Part shown: piece by piece, positions 52,040 through 64,000 of the stretch
Position numbering within the stretch: position 1 is the first letter of the stretch
Layout: the number at the start of each line of letters is the position of its first letter
Assembly (NCBI RefSeq): GCF_029227915.1
Contig: NC_079880.1
Coordinates: forward strand, 2,606,001-2,670,000
From: Hydractinia symbiolongicarpus
Lineage: Eukaryota; Cnidaria; Hydrozoa; Anthoathecata; Hydractiniidae
Direction of reading: 5' to 3'
Length of the DNA: 64,000 bases
Made by a program: the position numbers and the translations under genes
Notes under the pieces: generated by a model
The model's input: the letters and a program-made list of their open reading frames with translations, nothing else
Database searches by the model: none
What the model was told of the DNA's origin: nothing

Positions 52040-53260
52040 TAAATTATTTTTTCACCACTAAAACGCATGAGACTTGTAGTTTTCAAAAATGTTTTCATTT
52101 TTGATGAGACGCTTAATGAAAGAGGTTTAATCGCCGGCAAACGAAATCCCGCGTTTTCCCGTAAATCCGGGGCTTGGCCCGTATAGTCGAATGTATACAA
52201 AGAAAGTACCCTATGAGTAAACTCATTTTCCGAACGATTTTTTAAATTATTTTTTCACCACTACAACGCATGAGACTTGTAGTTTTCAAAAATGTTTTCA
52301 TTTTTGATGAGACACTGAATAAAAGAAGTTTAATCGCCGGCAAACGAAAACCCGCCATTTCCCGTAAACCCCGGACTCGGCCCGTATAGTCAAAAGTATA
52401 CAAAGAAAGTACCCAGGGAGTAAACTCATTTTCCGAACGATTTTTTAAATTATTTTTTCACCACTACAACGCATGAGACTTGTAGTTTTCAAAAATATTC
52501 TCATTTTTGATGAGACGCTGAATAAAAGAAGTTTAATCGCCCTCAAACGAAAATCCGCGATTTCCCGTAAATCCCGGACTCGGCCCGTATAGTCCAAAGT
52601 ATACAAAGAAAGTACCCAGGGAGTAAACTCATTTCCCGAACGATTTTTTAAATTATTTTTTCACCACTAAAACGCATGAGACTTGTAGTTTTCAAAAATG
52701 TTTTTATTTTTGATGAGACGCTTAATGAAAGAGGTTTAATTTCCGGCAAACGAAATCCCGCGTTTTCCCGTAAATCCGGGGCTTGGCCCGTATAGTCGAA
52801 TGTATACAAAGAAAGTACCCTATGAGTAAACTCATTTTCCGAACGATTTTTTAAATTATTTTTTCACCACTACAACGCATGAGACTTGTAGTTTTCAAAA
52901 ATGTTTTCATTTTTGATGAGACACTGAATAAAAGAAGTTTAATCGCCGGCAAACGAAAACCCGCCATTTCCCGTAAACCCCGGACTCGGCCCGTATAGTC
53001 AAAAGTATACAAAGAAAGTACCCAGGGAGTAAACTCATTTTCCGAACGATTTTTTAAATTATTTTTTCACCACTACAACGCATGAGACTTGTAGTTTTCA
53101 AAAATATTCTCATTTTTGATGAGACGCTGAATAAAAGAAGTTTAATCGCCCTCAAACGAAAATCCGCGATTTCCCGTAAATCCCGGACTCGGCCCGTATA
53201 GTCCAAAGTATACAAAGAAAGTACCCAGGGAGTAAACTCATTTCCCGAACGATTTTTTAA
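52040..53260 (-). repeat. Three-monomer higher-order repeat, two copies (609-bp period)
   Basis: The variant CCCTATGAGTAAACTC recurs 609 bp apart (about 52210 and 52819), followed each time by the GAGACACTG monomer and a T2 monomer with AAAAATATTCTCATTTTTG. Confidence 0.89.
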
Positions 53261-53789
53261 AGTATTTTTTCACCACTAAAACGCATGAGACTTGTAGTTT
53301 TCAAAAATGTTTTCATTTTTGATGAGACGCTTATTAAAAGAGGTTTAATCGCCGGCAAACGAAATCCTGCGATTTCCCGTAAATCCCGGGCTTGGCCCGT
53401 ATAGTCGATTGTATACAAAGAAAGTACACAGGGAGTAAACTCATTTCCCGAACGATTTTTTAATTTTTTTTTTTCACCACTAAAACGCATGAGACTTGTA
53501 GTTTTCAAAAATGTTTTCATTTTTGATGAGACACTGAATAAAAGAAGTTTAATCGCCGGCAAACGAAAACCCGCCATTTCCCGTAAACGCCGGACTCGGC
53601 CCGTATAGTCAAAAGTATACAAAGAAAGTACCCAGGGAGTAAACTCATTTTCCGAACGATTTTTTAAATTATTTTTTCACCACTACAACGCATGAGACTT
53701 GTAGTTTTCAAAAATATTCTCATTTTTGATGAGACGCTGAATAAAAGAAGTTTAATCGCCCTCAAACAAAAATCCGCGATTTCCCGTAA

Positions 53790-54240
53790 ATACCGGGCTT
53801 GGCCCGTCAAGTCGAATGTATACAAAGAAAGTACCCAGGGAGTAAACTCATTTCCCGAACGATTTTTTAATTTTTTTTTCACCACTAAAACGCATGAGAC
53901 ATGAAGTTTTCAAAAATGTTTTCATTTTTGATGAGACGGTTAATGAAAGAAGTTTAATCGCCGGCAAACGAAATCCCGCGATTTCCCGTAAATCCCGGGC
54001 TTGGCCCGTATAGTCGAATGTATACAAAGAAAGTACAAAGTGAGTAAACTCATTTCCCAAACGATTTTTTAATTTTTTTTTTCACCACTAAAACGCATGA
54101 GACTTGTAGTTTTCAAAAATGTTTTCATTTTTGATGAGACGCTTAATGAAAGAGGTTTAATCGCCGGCAAACGAAATCCCGCGTTTTCCCGTAAATCCGG
54201 GGCTTGGCCCGTATAGTCGAATGTATACAAAGAAAGTACC
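53790..54240 (-). repeat. Long-range duplicated segment, left copy (3654 bp from its partner)
   Basis: TACCGGGCTTGGCCCGTCAAG and CATGAGACATGAAG occur here and again at about 57444-57890. The offset is exactly 3654 bp, or 18 monomers. The minus-strand frames at 53848-54060 and 57502-57714 encode the same residues. The sequence in between is different, so this may be an older 18-monomer unit or a later segmental exchange. Confidence 0.8.
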
Positions 54241-57200
54241 CAGTGAGTAAACTCATTTCCAGAAAGATTTTTTAAATTATTTTTTCACCACTAAAACGCA
54301 TAAGACTTTTAGTTTTCAAAAATGTTTTCATTTTTGATGAGACGCTTAATGAAAGTGGTTTAATCGCCAGCAAACGAAAACCTGCGATTTCCCGTAAATC
54401 CCGGGCTTGGCCCGTATAGTCGAATGTATACAAAGAAAGTACCCTGTGAGTAAACTCATTTCCAAAACGATTTTTTAAATTATCTTTTCACCACTTAAAC
54501 GCATGAGACTTGTAGTTTTTAAAAATGTTTTCATTTTTGATGAGACGCTGAATGAAAGAAGTGTAATCGCCGGCAAACGAAAACCCGCCATTTCGCGTAA
54601 ACCCCGGACTCGGCCCGTATAGTCAAAAGTATACAAAGAAAGTACCCAGGGAGTAAACTCATTTTCCGAACGATTTTTTAAATTATTTTTTCACCACTAC
54701 AACGCATGAGACTTGTAGTTTTCAAAAATATTTTCATTTTTGATGAGACGCTGAATAAAAGAAGTTTAATCGCCCTCAAACGAAAATCCGCGATTTCCCG
54801 TAAATCCCGGACTCGGCCCGTATAGTCCAAAGTATACAAAGAAAGTACCCAGGGAGTAAACTCATTTCCCGAACGATTTTTTAAATTATTTTTTCTCCAC
54901 CACTAAAACGCATGAGATTCGAAGTTTTCAAAAATGTTTTCATTTTTGATGAGACGGTTAATGAAAGAAGTTTAATCGCCGGGAAACGAAATCCCGCGAT
55001 TTCCCGTAAATCGCGGGCTTGGCCCGTATAGTCGAATGTATACAAAGAAAGTACCCAGTGAGTAAACTCATTTCCCGAACGATTTTTTAATTATTTTTTT
55101 TCACCACTAAAACGCATGAGACTTGTAGTTTTCAAAAATGTTTTCATTTTTGATGAGACGCTTAATGAAAGAGGTTTAATCGCCGGCAAACGGAATCCCG
55201 CGTTTTCCCGTAAATCCGGGGCTTGGCCCGTATAGTCGAATGTATACAAAGAAAGTACCCAGGGAGTAAAATCATTTCCCGAACGATTTTTTAAATTTTT
55301 TTTTCTCCACTAAAACGCATGAGACTTGTAGTTTTCAAAAATGTTTTCATTTTTGATGAGACGCTGAGTAAAAGAAATTTAATCGCCCTCAAACGAAAAT
55401 CCGCGATTACCCGTAAATCCCGGACTCGGCCCGTATAGTCCAAAGTATACAGAGAAAGTACCCAGGGAGTAAACTCATTTCCCGAACGATTTTTTAAATT
55501 ATTTTTTCACCACTAAAACGCATTAGACTTGTAGTTTTCAAAAATGTTTTCATTTTTGCTGAGACGCTTATTAAAAGAGGTTTAATCGCCGGCAAACAAA
55601 ATCCCGCGATTTCCCGTAAATCCCGGGCTTAACCCGTATAGTCGAATGTATACAAAGAAAGTACCCAGGGAGTAAACTCATTTCCCGAACGATTTTTTAA
55701 TTTTTTTGTCACAACAAAAACGCATGAGACTTGAAGTTTTCAAAAATGTTTTCATTTTTGATGAGAGGGTTAATGAAAGAAGTTTAATCGCCGGCAAACG
55801 AAATCCCGCGATTTCCCGTAAATCCCGGGCTTGGCCCGTGTAGTCGAATGTATACAAAGAAAGTACCCTGTGAGTAAACTCATTTCCCGAACGATTTTTT
55901 AAATTATTTTTTCAGCAATAAAACGCATGAGACTTGAAGTTTTCAAAAATGTTTTCATTTTTGATGAGAGGGTTAATGAAAGAAGTTTAATCGCCGGCAA
56001 ACGAAATCCCGCGATTTCCCGTAAATCCCGGGCTTGGCCCGTGTAGTCGAATGTATACAAAGAAAGTACCCTGTGAGTAAACTCATTTCCCGAACGATTT
56101 TTTAAATTATTTTTTCACCAATAAAACGCATGAGACTTGTAGTTTTCAAAAATGTTTTCATTTTTGATGAGACGCTTAATGAAAGAGGTTTAATCGCCGG
56201 CAAACGAAATCCCGCGTTTTCCCGTAAATCCGGGGCTTGGCCCGTATAGTCGAATATATACAAAAAAGTACCCAGGGAGTAAACTCATTTCCCGAACGAT
56301 TTTTTAAATTATTTTTTTACCACTAAAACGCAAGAGACTTGTAGTTTTTAAAAATGTTTTCATTTTTGATGAGACGCTGAATAAAAGAAGTTTAATCGAC
56401 GGCAAACGAAAACCCGCCATTTCCCTTAAACCCCGGACTCGACCCGTATAGTCAAAAGTATACAAAGAAAGTACCCAGGGAGTAAACTCATTTCTTGAAC
56501 GAGTTTTATATTATTTTCTTTATCACTAAACGCATGAGACTTGTAGTTTTCAAAAATGTTTTCATTTTTGATGAGACGCTTAATGAAAGTGGTTTAATCG
56601 CCAGCAAACGAAAACCCGCGATTTCCCGTAAATCCCGGGCTTGGCCCGTATAGTCGAATGTATACAAAGAAAGTACCCTGTGAGTAAACTCATTTCCAAA
56701 ACGATTTTTTAAATTATCTTTTCACCACTAAAACGCATGAGACTTGTAGTTTTTAAAAATGTTTTCATTTTTGATGAGACGCTGAATAAAAGAAGTGTAA
56801 TCGCCGGCAAACGAAAACCCGCTATTTCCCGTAAACCCCGGACTCGGCCCGTATAGTCAAAAGTATACAAAGAAATTACCCAGGGAGTAAACTCATTTTC
56901 CGAACGATTTTTTAAATTATTTTTTCACCACTACAACGCACAAGACTTGTAGTTTTTAAAAATGTTTTCATTTTTGATGAGACGCTGAATAAAAGAAGTT
57001 TAATCGCCGGCAAACGAAAACCCACCGTTTCCCGTAAACCCCGGACTCGGCCAGTATAGTCAAAAGTATACAAAGAAAGTACCCAGGGAATAAACTCATT
57101 TTCCGAACGATTTTTTAAATTATTTTTTCACCACTACAACGCATGAGACTTGTAGTTTTCAAAAATGTTTTCATTTTTGATGAGACGCTGAATAAAAGAA

Positions 57201-57443
57201 GTTTAATCGCCCTCAAACGAAAATCCGCGATTTCCCGTAAATCCCGGACTCGGCCCGTATAGTCCAAAGTATACAAAGAAAGTACCCAGGGAGTAAACTC
57301 ATTTCCCGAACGATTTTTTAAAGTATTTTTTCACCACTAAAACGCATGAGACTTGTAGTTTTCAAAAATGTTTTCATTTTTGATGAGACGCTTATTAAAA
57401 GAGGTTTAATCGCCGGCAAACGAAATCCCGCGATTTCCCGTAA

Positions 57444-57890
57444 ATACCGGGCTTGGCCCGTCAAGTCGAATGTATACAAAGAAAGTACCCAGGGAGTAAA
57501 CTCATTTCCCGAACGATTTTTTAATTTTTTTTTCACCACTAAAACGCATGAGACATGAAGTTTTCAAAAATGTTTTCATTTTTGATGAGACGGTTAATGA
57601 AAGAAGTTTAATCGCCGGCAAACGAAATCCCGCGATTTCCCGTAAATCCCGGGCTTGGCCCGTATAGTCGAATGTATACAAAGAAAGTACAAAGTGAGTA
57701 AACTCATTTCCCAAACGATTTTTTAATTTTTTTTTTCACCACTAAAACGCATGAGACTTGTAGTTTTCAAAAATGTTTTCATTTTTGATGAGACGCTTAA
57801 TGAAAGAGGTTTAATCGCCGGCAAACGAAATCCCGCGTTTTCCCGTAAATCCGGGGCTTGGCCCGTATAGTCGAATGTATACAAAGAAAG
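57444..57890 (-). repeat. Long-range duplicated segment, right copy
   Basis: Partner of 53790-54240, with the same rare CCCGTCAAGTCGAATG and GACATGAAGTTTTC variants in the same order and spacing. Confidence 0.8.
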
Positions 57891-58979
57891 TACCCAGGGA
57901 GTAAACTCATTTCCCGAACGATTTTTTAAATTTTTTTTTCACCACTAAAACGCATGAGACTTGTAGTTTTTAAAAATGTTTTCATTTTTGATGAGACGCT
58001 GAATAAAAGAAGTTTAATCGCCCTCAAACGAAAATACGCGATTTCCCGTAAATCCCGGAATCGGCCCGTATAGTCCAAAGCATACAAAGAAAGTACCCAG
58101 GGAGTAAACTCATTTCCCGAACGATTTTTTAAATTATTTTTTCACCACTAAAACGCATGAGACTTGTAGTTTTCAAAAATGTTTTCATTTTTGATGAGAC
58201 GCTTATTAAAAGAAGTTTAATCGCCGGCAAACGAAATCCCGCGATATCCCGTAAATCCCGGGCTTGGCCCGTATAGTCGAATGTATACAAAGAAAGTACC
58301 CAGGGAGTAAACTCAATTCCCGAACGATTTTTTAATTTTCTTTTTCACCACTAAAACGCATGAGACTTGAAGTTTTCAAAAATGTTTTCATTTTTGATGA
58401 GACGGTTGATGAAAGAAGTTTAATCGCCAGCAAACGAAATCCCGCGATTTCCCGTAAATCCCGGGCTTGGCCCGTGTAGTCGAATGTATACAAAGAAAGT
58501 ACCCTGTGAGTAAACTCATTTCCCAAACGATTTTTTAATTTTTTTTTTCACCACTAAAACGCATGAGACTTGTAGTTTTTAAAAATGTTTTCATTTTTGA
58601 TGAGACGCTTAATGAAAGAGGTTTAATCGCCGGCAAACGAAATCCCGCGTTTTCCCGTAAATCCGAGGCTTGGCCCGCATAGTCGAATGTATACAAAGAA
58701 AGTACCCAGGGAGTAAACTCATATCCCGAACGATTTTTTAAATTTTTTTTCACCACTAAAACGCATGAGACTTGTAGTTTTCAAAAATGTTTTCATTTTT
58801 GATGAGACGCTGAATAAAAGAAGTTTAATCGCCCTCAAACGAAAATCCGCGATTTCCCGTAAATCCCGGACTCGGCCCGTATAGTCCTAAGTATACAAAG
58901 AAAGTACCCAGGGAGTAAACTCATTTCCCGAACGATTTTTTAAATTATTTTTTCACCACTAAAACGCATGAGACTTGTA

Positions 58980-61900
58980 GTTTTCAAAAATGATTTCATT
59001 TTTGATGAGACGCTTATTAAAAGAGGTTTAATCGCCAACAAACGAAATCCCGCGATTTCCCGTAAATCCCATGCTTGGCCCGTATAGTCGAATGTATACA
59101 AAGAAAGTACCCAGGGAGTAAACTCATTTCCCTAACGATTTTTTAATTTTTTTTTTCACCACTAAAACGCATGAGACTTGAAGTTTTCAAAAATGTTTTC
59201 ATTTTTGATGAGACGGTTGATGAAAGAAGTTTAATCGTCAGCAAACAAAATCCCGCGATTTCCCGTAAATCCCGGGCTTGGCCCGTGTAGTCGAATGTAT
59301 ACAAAGAAAGTACCCTGTGAGTAAACTCATTTCCCGAACGATTTTTTAAATTATTTTTTTACCACTAAAACGCATGAGACTTGTAGTTTTCAGAAATGTT
59401 TTCATTTTTGATGAGACGCTTAATGAAAGTGGTTTAATCGCCAGCAAACGAAAACCTGCGATTTCCCGTAAATCCCGGGCTTGGCCCGTATAGTCGAATG
59501 TATACAAAGAAAGTACCCTGTGAGTAAACTCATTTCCAAAACGATTTTTTAAATTATCTTTTCACCACTAAAACGCATGAGACTTGTAGTTTTTAAAAAT
59601 GTTTTCATTTGTGATGAGACGCTGAATAAAAGAAGTTTAATCGACGGCAAACGAAAACCCGCCATTTCCCGTAAACCCCGGACTCGACCCGTATAGTCAA
59701 AAGTATACAAAGAAAGTACCCAGGGAGTAAACTCATTTCCCGAACGATTTTTTATATTATTTTCTTTACCACTAAACGCATGAGACTTGTAGTTCTCAAA
59801 AATATTTTCATATTTGATGGGACGCTGAATAAAAGAAGTTTAATCGCCGGCAAACGAAAATCCGCGATTTCCCGTAAATCCCTGACTCGGCCCGTATAGT
59901 CAAAAGTATACAAAGAAAGTACCCAGGGAGTAAACTCATTTCCCGAACGATTTTTTAATTTTTTTTTTCACCACTAAAACGCATGAGACTTGAAGCTTTC
60001 AAAAATGTTTTCATTTTTGATTAGACGGTTGATGAAAGAAGTTTAATCGTCAGCAAACGAAATCCCGCGATTTCCCGTAAATCCCGGGCTTGGCCCGTGT
60101 AGTCGAATGTATACAAAGAAAGTACCCTGTGAGTAAACTCATTTCCCGAACGATTTTTTAAATTATTTTTTTACCACTAAAACGCATGAGACTTGTAGTT
60201 TTCAGAAATGTTTTCATTTTTGATGAGACGCTTAATGAAAGTGGTTTAATCGCCAGCAAACGAAAACCCGCGATTTCCCGTAAATCCCGGGCTTGGCCCG
60301 TATAGTCGAATGTATACAAAGAAAGTACCCTGTGAGTAAACTCATTTCCAAAACGATTTTTTAAATTATCTTTTCACCACTAAAACGCATGAGACTTGTA
60401 GTTTTTAAAAATGTTTTCATTTGTGATGAGACGCTGAATAAAAGAAGTTTAATCGACGGCAAACGAAAACCCGCCATTTCCCGTAAACCCCGGACTCGAC
60501 CCGTATAGTCAAAAGTATACAAAGAAAGTACCCAGGGAGTAAACTCATTTCCCGAACGATTTTTTATATTATTTTCTTTACCACTAAACGCATGAGACTT
60601 GTAGTTTTCAAAAATATTTTCATATTTGATGGGACGCTGAATAAAAGAAGTTTAATCGCCGGCAAACGAAAATCCGCGATTTCCCGTAAATCCCGGACTC
60701 GGCCCGTATAGTCAAAAGTATACAAAGAAAGTACCCAGGGAGTAAACTCATTTCCCGAACGATTTTTTAAATTTTTCTTTCACCACTAAAACGCATGAGA
60801 CTTGTAGTTTTCAAAATAGTTTTCATTTTTGATGAGACGCTTAATGAAAGAGGTTTAATCGCCGGCAAACGAAATCCCGCGATTTACCGTAAATCCGGGG
60901 CTTGGCCCGTATAGTCGAATATATACAAAGAAAGTACCTAGGGAGTGAACTCATTTCCCGAACGATTTTTTAAATTTTTCTTTCACCACTAAAACGCATG
61001 AGACTTGTAGTTTTCAAAAATGATTTCATTTTTGATGAGACGCTTATTAAAAGAGGTTTAATCGCCAACAAACGAAATCCCGCGATTTCCCGTAAATCCC
61101 ATGCTTGGCCCGTATAGTCGAATGTATACAAAGAAAGTACCCAGGGAGTAAACTCATTTCCCTAACGATTTTTTAATTTTTTTTTTCACCACTAAAACGC
61201 ATGAGACTTGAAGTTTTCAAAAATGTTTTCATTTTTGATGAGACGGTTGATGAAAGAAGTTTAATCGTCAGCAAACAAAATCCCGCGATTTCCCGTAAAT
61301 CCCGGGCTTGGCCCGTGTAGTCGAATGTATACAAGGAAAGTACCCTGTGAGTAAACTCATTTCCCGAACGATTTTTTAAATTATTTTTTTACCACTAAAA
61401 CGCATGAGACTTGTAGTTTTCAGAAATGTTTTCATTTTTGATGAGACGCTTAATGAAAGTGGTTTAATCGCCAGCAAACGAAAACCTGCGATTTCCCGTA
61501 AATCCCGGGCTTGGCCCGTATAGTCGAATGTATACAAAGAAAGTACCCTGTGAGTAAACTCATTTCCAAAACGATTTTTTAAATTATCTTTTCACCACTA
61601 AAACGCATGAGACTTGTAGTTTTTAAAAATGTTTTCATTTGTGATGAGACGCTGAATAAAAGAAGTTTAATCGACGGCAAACGAAAACCCGCCATTTCCC
61701 GTAAACCCCGGACTCGACCCGTATAGTCAAAAGTATACAAAGAAAGTACCCAGGGAGTAAACTCATTTCCCGAACGATTTTTTATTTTATTTTCTTTACC
61801 ACTAAACGCATGAGACTTGTAGTTTTCAAAAATATTTTCATATTTGATGGGACGCTGAATAAAAGAAGTTTAATCGCCGGCAAACGAAAATCCGCGATTT

Positions 61901-63045
61901 CCCGTAAATCCCTGACTCGGCCCGTATAGTCAAAAGTATACAAAGAAAGTACCCAGGGAGTAAACTCATTTCCCGAACGATTTTTTAATTTTTTTTTTCA
62001 CCACTAAAACGCATGAGACTTGAAGCTTTCAAAAATGTTTTCATTTTTGATTAGACGGTTGATGAAAGAAGTTTAATCGTCAGCAAACGAAATCCCGCGA
62101 TTTCCCGTAAATCCCGGGCTTGGCCCGTGTAGTCGAATGTATACAAAGAAAGTACCCTGTGAGTAAACTCATTTCCCGAACGATTTTTTAAATTATTTTT
62201 TTACCACTAAAACGCATGAGACTTGTAGTTTTCAGAAATGTTTTCATTTTTGATGAGACGCTTAATGAAAGTGGTTTAATCGCCAGCAAACGAAAACCCG
62301 CGATTTCCCGTAAATCCCGGGCTTGGCCCGTATAGTCGAATGTATACAAAGAAAGTACCCGGTGAGTAAACTCATTTCCAAAACGATTTTTTAAATTATC
62401 TTTTCACCACTAAAACGCATGAGACTTGTAGTTTTTAAAAATGTTTTCATTTGTGATGAGACGCTGAATAAAAGAAGTTTAATCGACGGCAAACGAAAAC
62501 CCGCCATTTCCCGTAAACCCCGGACTCGACCCGTATAGTCAAAAGTATACAAAGAAAGTACCCAGGGAGTAAACTCATTTCCCGAACGATTTTTTATATT
62601 ATTTTCTTTACCACTAAACGCATGAGACTTGTAGTTTTCAAAAATATTTTCATATTTGATGGGACGCTGAATAAAAGAAGTTTAATCGCCGGCAAACGAA
62701 AATCCGCGATTTCCCGTAAATCCCGGACTCGGCCCGTATAGTCAAAAGTATACAAAGAAAGTACCCAGGGAGTAAACTCATTTCCCGAACGATTTTTTAA
62801 ATTTTTCTTTCACCACTAAAACGCATGAGACTTGTAGTTTTCAAAATAGTTTTCATTTTTGATGAGACGCTTAATGAAAGAGGTTTAATCGCCGGCAAAC
62901 GAAATCCCGCGATTTACCGTAAATCCGGGGCTTGGCCCGTATAGTCGAATATATACAAAGAAAGTACCTAGGGAGTGAACTCATTTCCCGAACGATTTTT
63001 TAAATTTTTCTTTCACCACTAAAACGCATGAGACTTGTAGTTTTC
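58980..63045 (-). repeat. Ten-monomer higher-order repeat, two tandem copies (2030-bp period)
   Basis: TGATTTCATTTTTGATG with CGCCAACAAACG is at 58991 and 61021. TGAAGCTTTC with GATTAGACGG recurs at the same 2030-bp offset (59991 and 62021). Copies are nearly identical, with single-base differences such as GTATACAAAG versus GTATACAAGG. Inside each copy a five-monomer series (T4, T5, T6 with CATTTGTGATGAG, T7) is itself partly duplicated at about 812-bp spacing. Similarity ends near 63045. Confidence 0.93.
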
Positions 63046-64000
63046 AAAAATGTTTTCATTTTTGATGAGACGCTTAATGAAAGAGGTTTAATCGCCGGAA
63101 AACGAAAACCCGCGATTTCCCGTAAATCCCGGTCTTGGCCCGTATAGTCGAATGTATACAAAGAAAGTACCCAGTGAGTAAACTCATTTCCAGAACGATT
63201 TTTTAAATTATTTTTTCACCACTAAAACGCATAAGACTTTTAGTTTTCAAAAATGTTTTCATTTTTGATGAGACGCTTAATGAAAGTGGTTTAATCGCCG
63301 GCAAACGAAAACCCGCGATTTCCCGTAAATCCCGGACTCAGCCCGTATAGTTAAAAGTATACAAGGAAAGTACCCAGGGAGTAAACTCATTTCATAAACG
63401 ATTTTTTAAATTATTATTTAACCACTAAAGCCCATGAGACTTGTAGTTTTTAAAAATGTTTTCATTTTTGATGAGACGCTGAATAAAAGAAGTTTAATCG
63501 CCGGCAAACGAAAACCCGCGATTTCCCGTAAATCCCGGACTCGGCCCGTATAGTTAAAAGTATACAAGGAAAGTACCCACTGAGTAAACTCATTTCCCGA
63601 ACGAATTTTTAAATTATTTTTTCACCACTAAAACGTATGAGACTTGTAGTTTTCAAAAATGTTTTCATTTTTGATAAGACGCTGAATAAAAGAAGTTTAA
63701 TCGCCGGCAAACGAAAACCTGCGATTTCCCGTAAATCCCGGACTCGGCCCGTATAGTCAAAAGCATACAAACAAAGTACCCAGGGTGTAAACTCATTTCC
63801 CGTACGATTTTTTAAATTATTTTTTCACCACTAAAACGCATGAGACTTGTAGTTTTCAAAAATGTTTTCATTTTTGATGAGACGCCTAATGAAAGTGGTT
63901 TAATCGCCAGCAAACGAAAACCCGCGATTTCCCGTAAATCCCGGGCTTGGCCCGTATAGTCGAATGTATACAAAGAAAGTACCCTGTGAGTAAACTCATT

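Larger units (their letters stand above)
42957..64000 (-). repeat. Satellite array block C, reverse orientation
   Basis: About 104 monomers of about 203 bp in the same orientation as block A, running to the right edge of the window with no interruption. Types T1-T8 all occur. The first monomers after the junction are T1, T2, T3, T4, T5, T6. On the other side of the junction the order outward is T3, T4, T5, T6, T7. Many local multi-monomer duplications are present. No inserted element or gene was found over these 21 kb. Confidence 0.97.

Noticed and set aside
1-64000. Short open frames of 60-127 codons inside satellite monomers as a gene family
   Set aside because: They follow the 203-bp repeat, which is not a multiple of three, start at arbitrary ATGs, end in the AT-rich part, and exist on both strands. 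Substitutions look frame-independent, and no domain or signal is recognisable.
1-64000. CRISPR array or other prokaryotic repeat system
   Set aside because: Repeats are contiguous 203-bp monomers without unique spacers, there are no cas genes, and the only gene is a eukaryotic LINE reverse transcriptase.
1-64000. rDNA spacer, histone or snRNA gene cluster repeats
   Set aside because: A 203-bp unit is too short to hold such genes, and no rRNA, 5S, tRNA box A/B or histone coding sequence was seen in any monomer type.

Overview
This window is almost entirely tandem satellite DNA from a eukaryote, most likely an invertebrate animal. A monomer of about 203 bp is repeated roughly 300 times, and the only non-satellite sequence is one truncated non-LTR retrotransposon of about 2.46 kb. 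I see no host gene, tRNA, rRNA, CRISPR array or bacterial-style operon. The metazoan guess rests on the reverse transcriptase (Jockey/CR1/L2 superfamily, common in cnidarians, arthropods and molluscs) and on the array architecture. I do not recognise the satellite family and cannot name the species.

Layout. I call the monomer direction reading GTACTTTCTTTGTATAC on the top strand 'forward'. Block A (1-6640) is in reverse orientation. Block B (6641-42956) is forward and is interrupted at about 15054-17511 by the retrotransposon, which lies on the minus strand. Block C (42957-64000) is reverse again. Both orientation switches are single-base-resolvable junctions, each lying in a hairpin-forming inverted repeat. 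At both, the monomer types run in the same order outward on the two sides, so these look like real inversion or palindrome junctions between diverged arms.

Organisation inside the blocks. Monomers fall into recurring diagnostic types. I use T1-T8 as private labels, read in forward sense: T1 CCTCTTTCATTAAG with CCCCGGATTT; T2 TTTGGACTAT with GAGGGCGATT; T3 CTCTTTTAATAAGCG; T4 CTTCTTTCATTAACC; T5 CCACTTTCATTAAG, often with CATTTCTGAAAA; T6 GGTCGAGTCC with CCGTCGATT; T7 GTCCCATCAAATATG with GCGTTTAGTGG; T8 TTTTCCGGCG with AAAACTATTTTG. Types occur in preferred orders and have been amplified as higher-order repeats of 2, 3, 4, 5, 6, 9/10 and about 13 monomers. The same diagnostic variants occur in all three blocks, so the orientation changes came after, or alongside, the spread of these types.

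Coding. Short open frames of 64-73 codons (up to 127 where two monomers fuse) recur in every block. The monomer length is not a multiple of three and no codon-level constraint is evident, so I treat them as by-products of the repeat. The one real coding sequence is the retrotransposon's reverse transcriptase frame, which is open for its whole length but lacks nearly all of the endonuclease domain. It is therefore a recent, dead-on-arrival copy.
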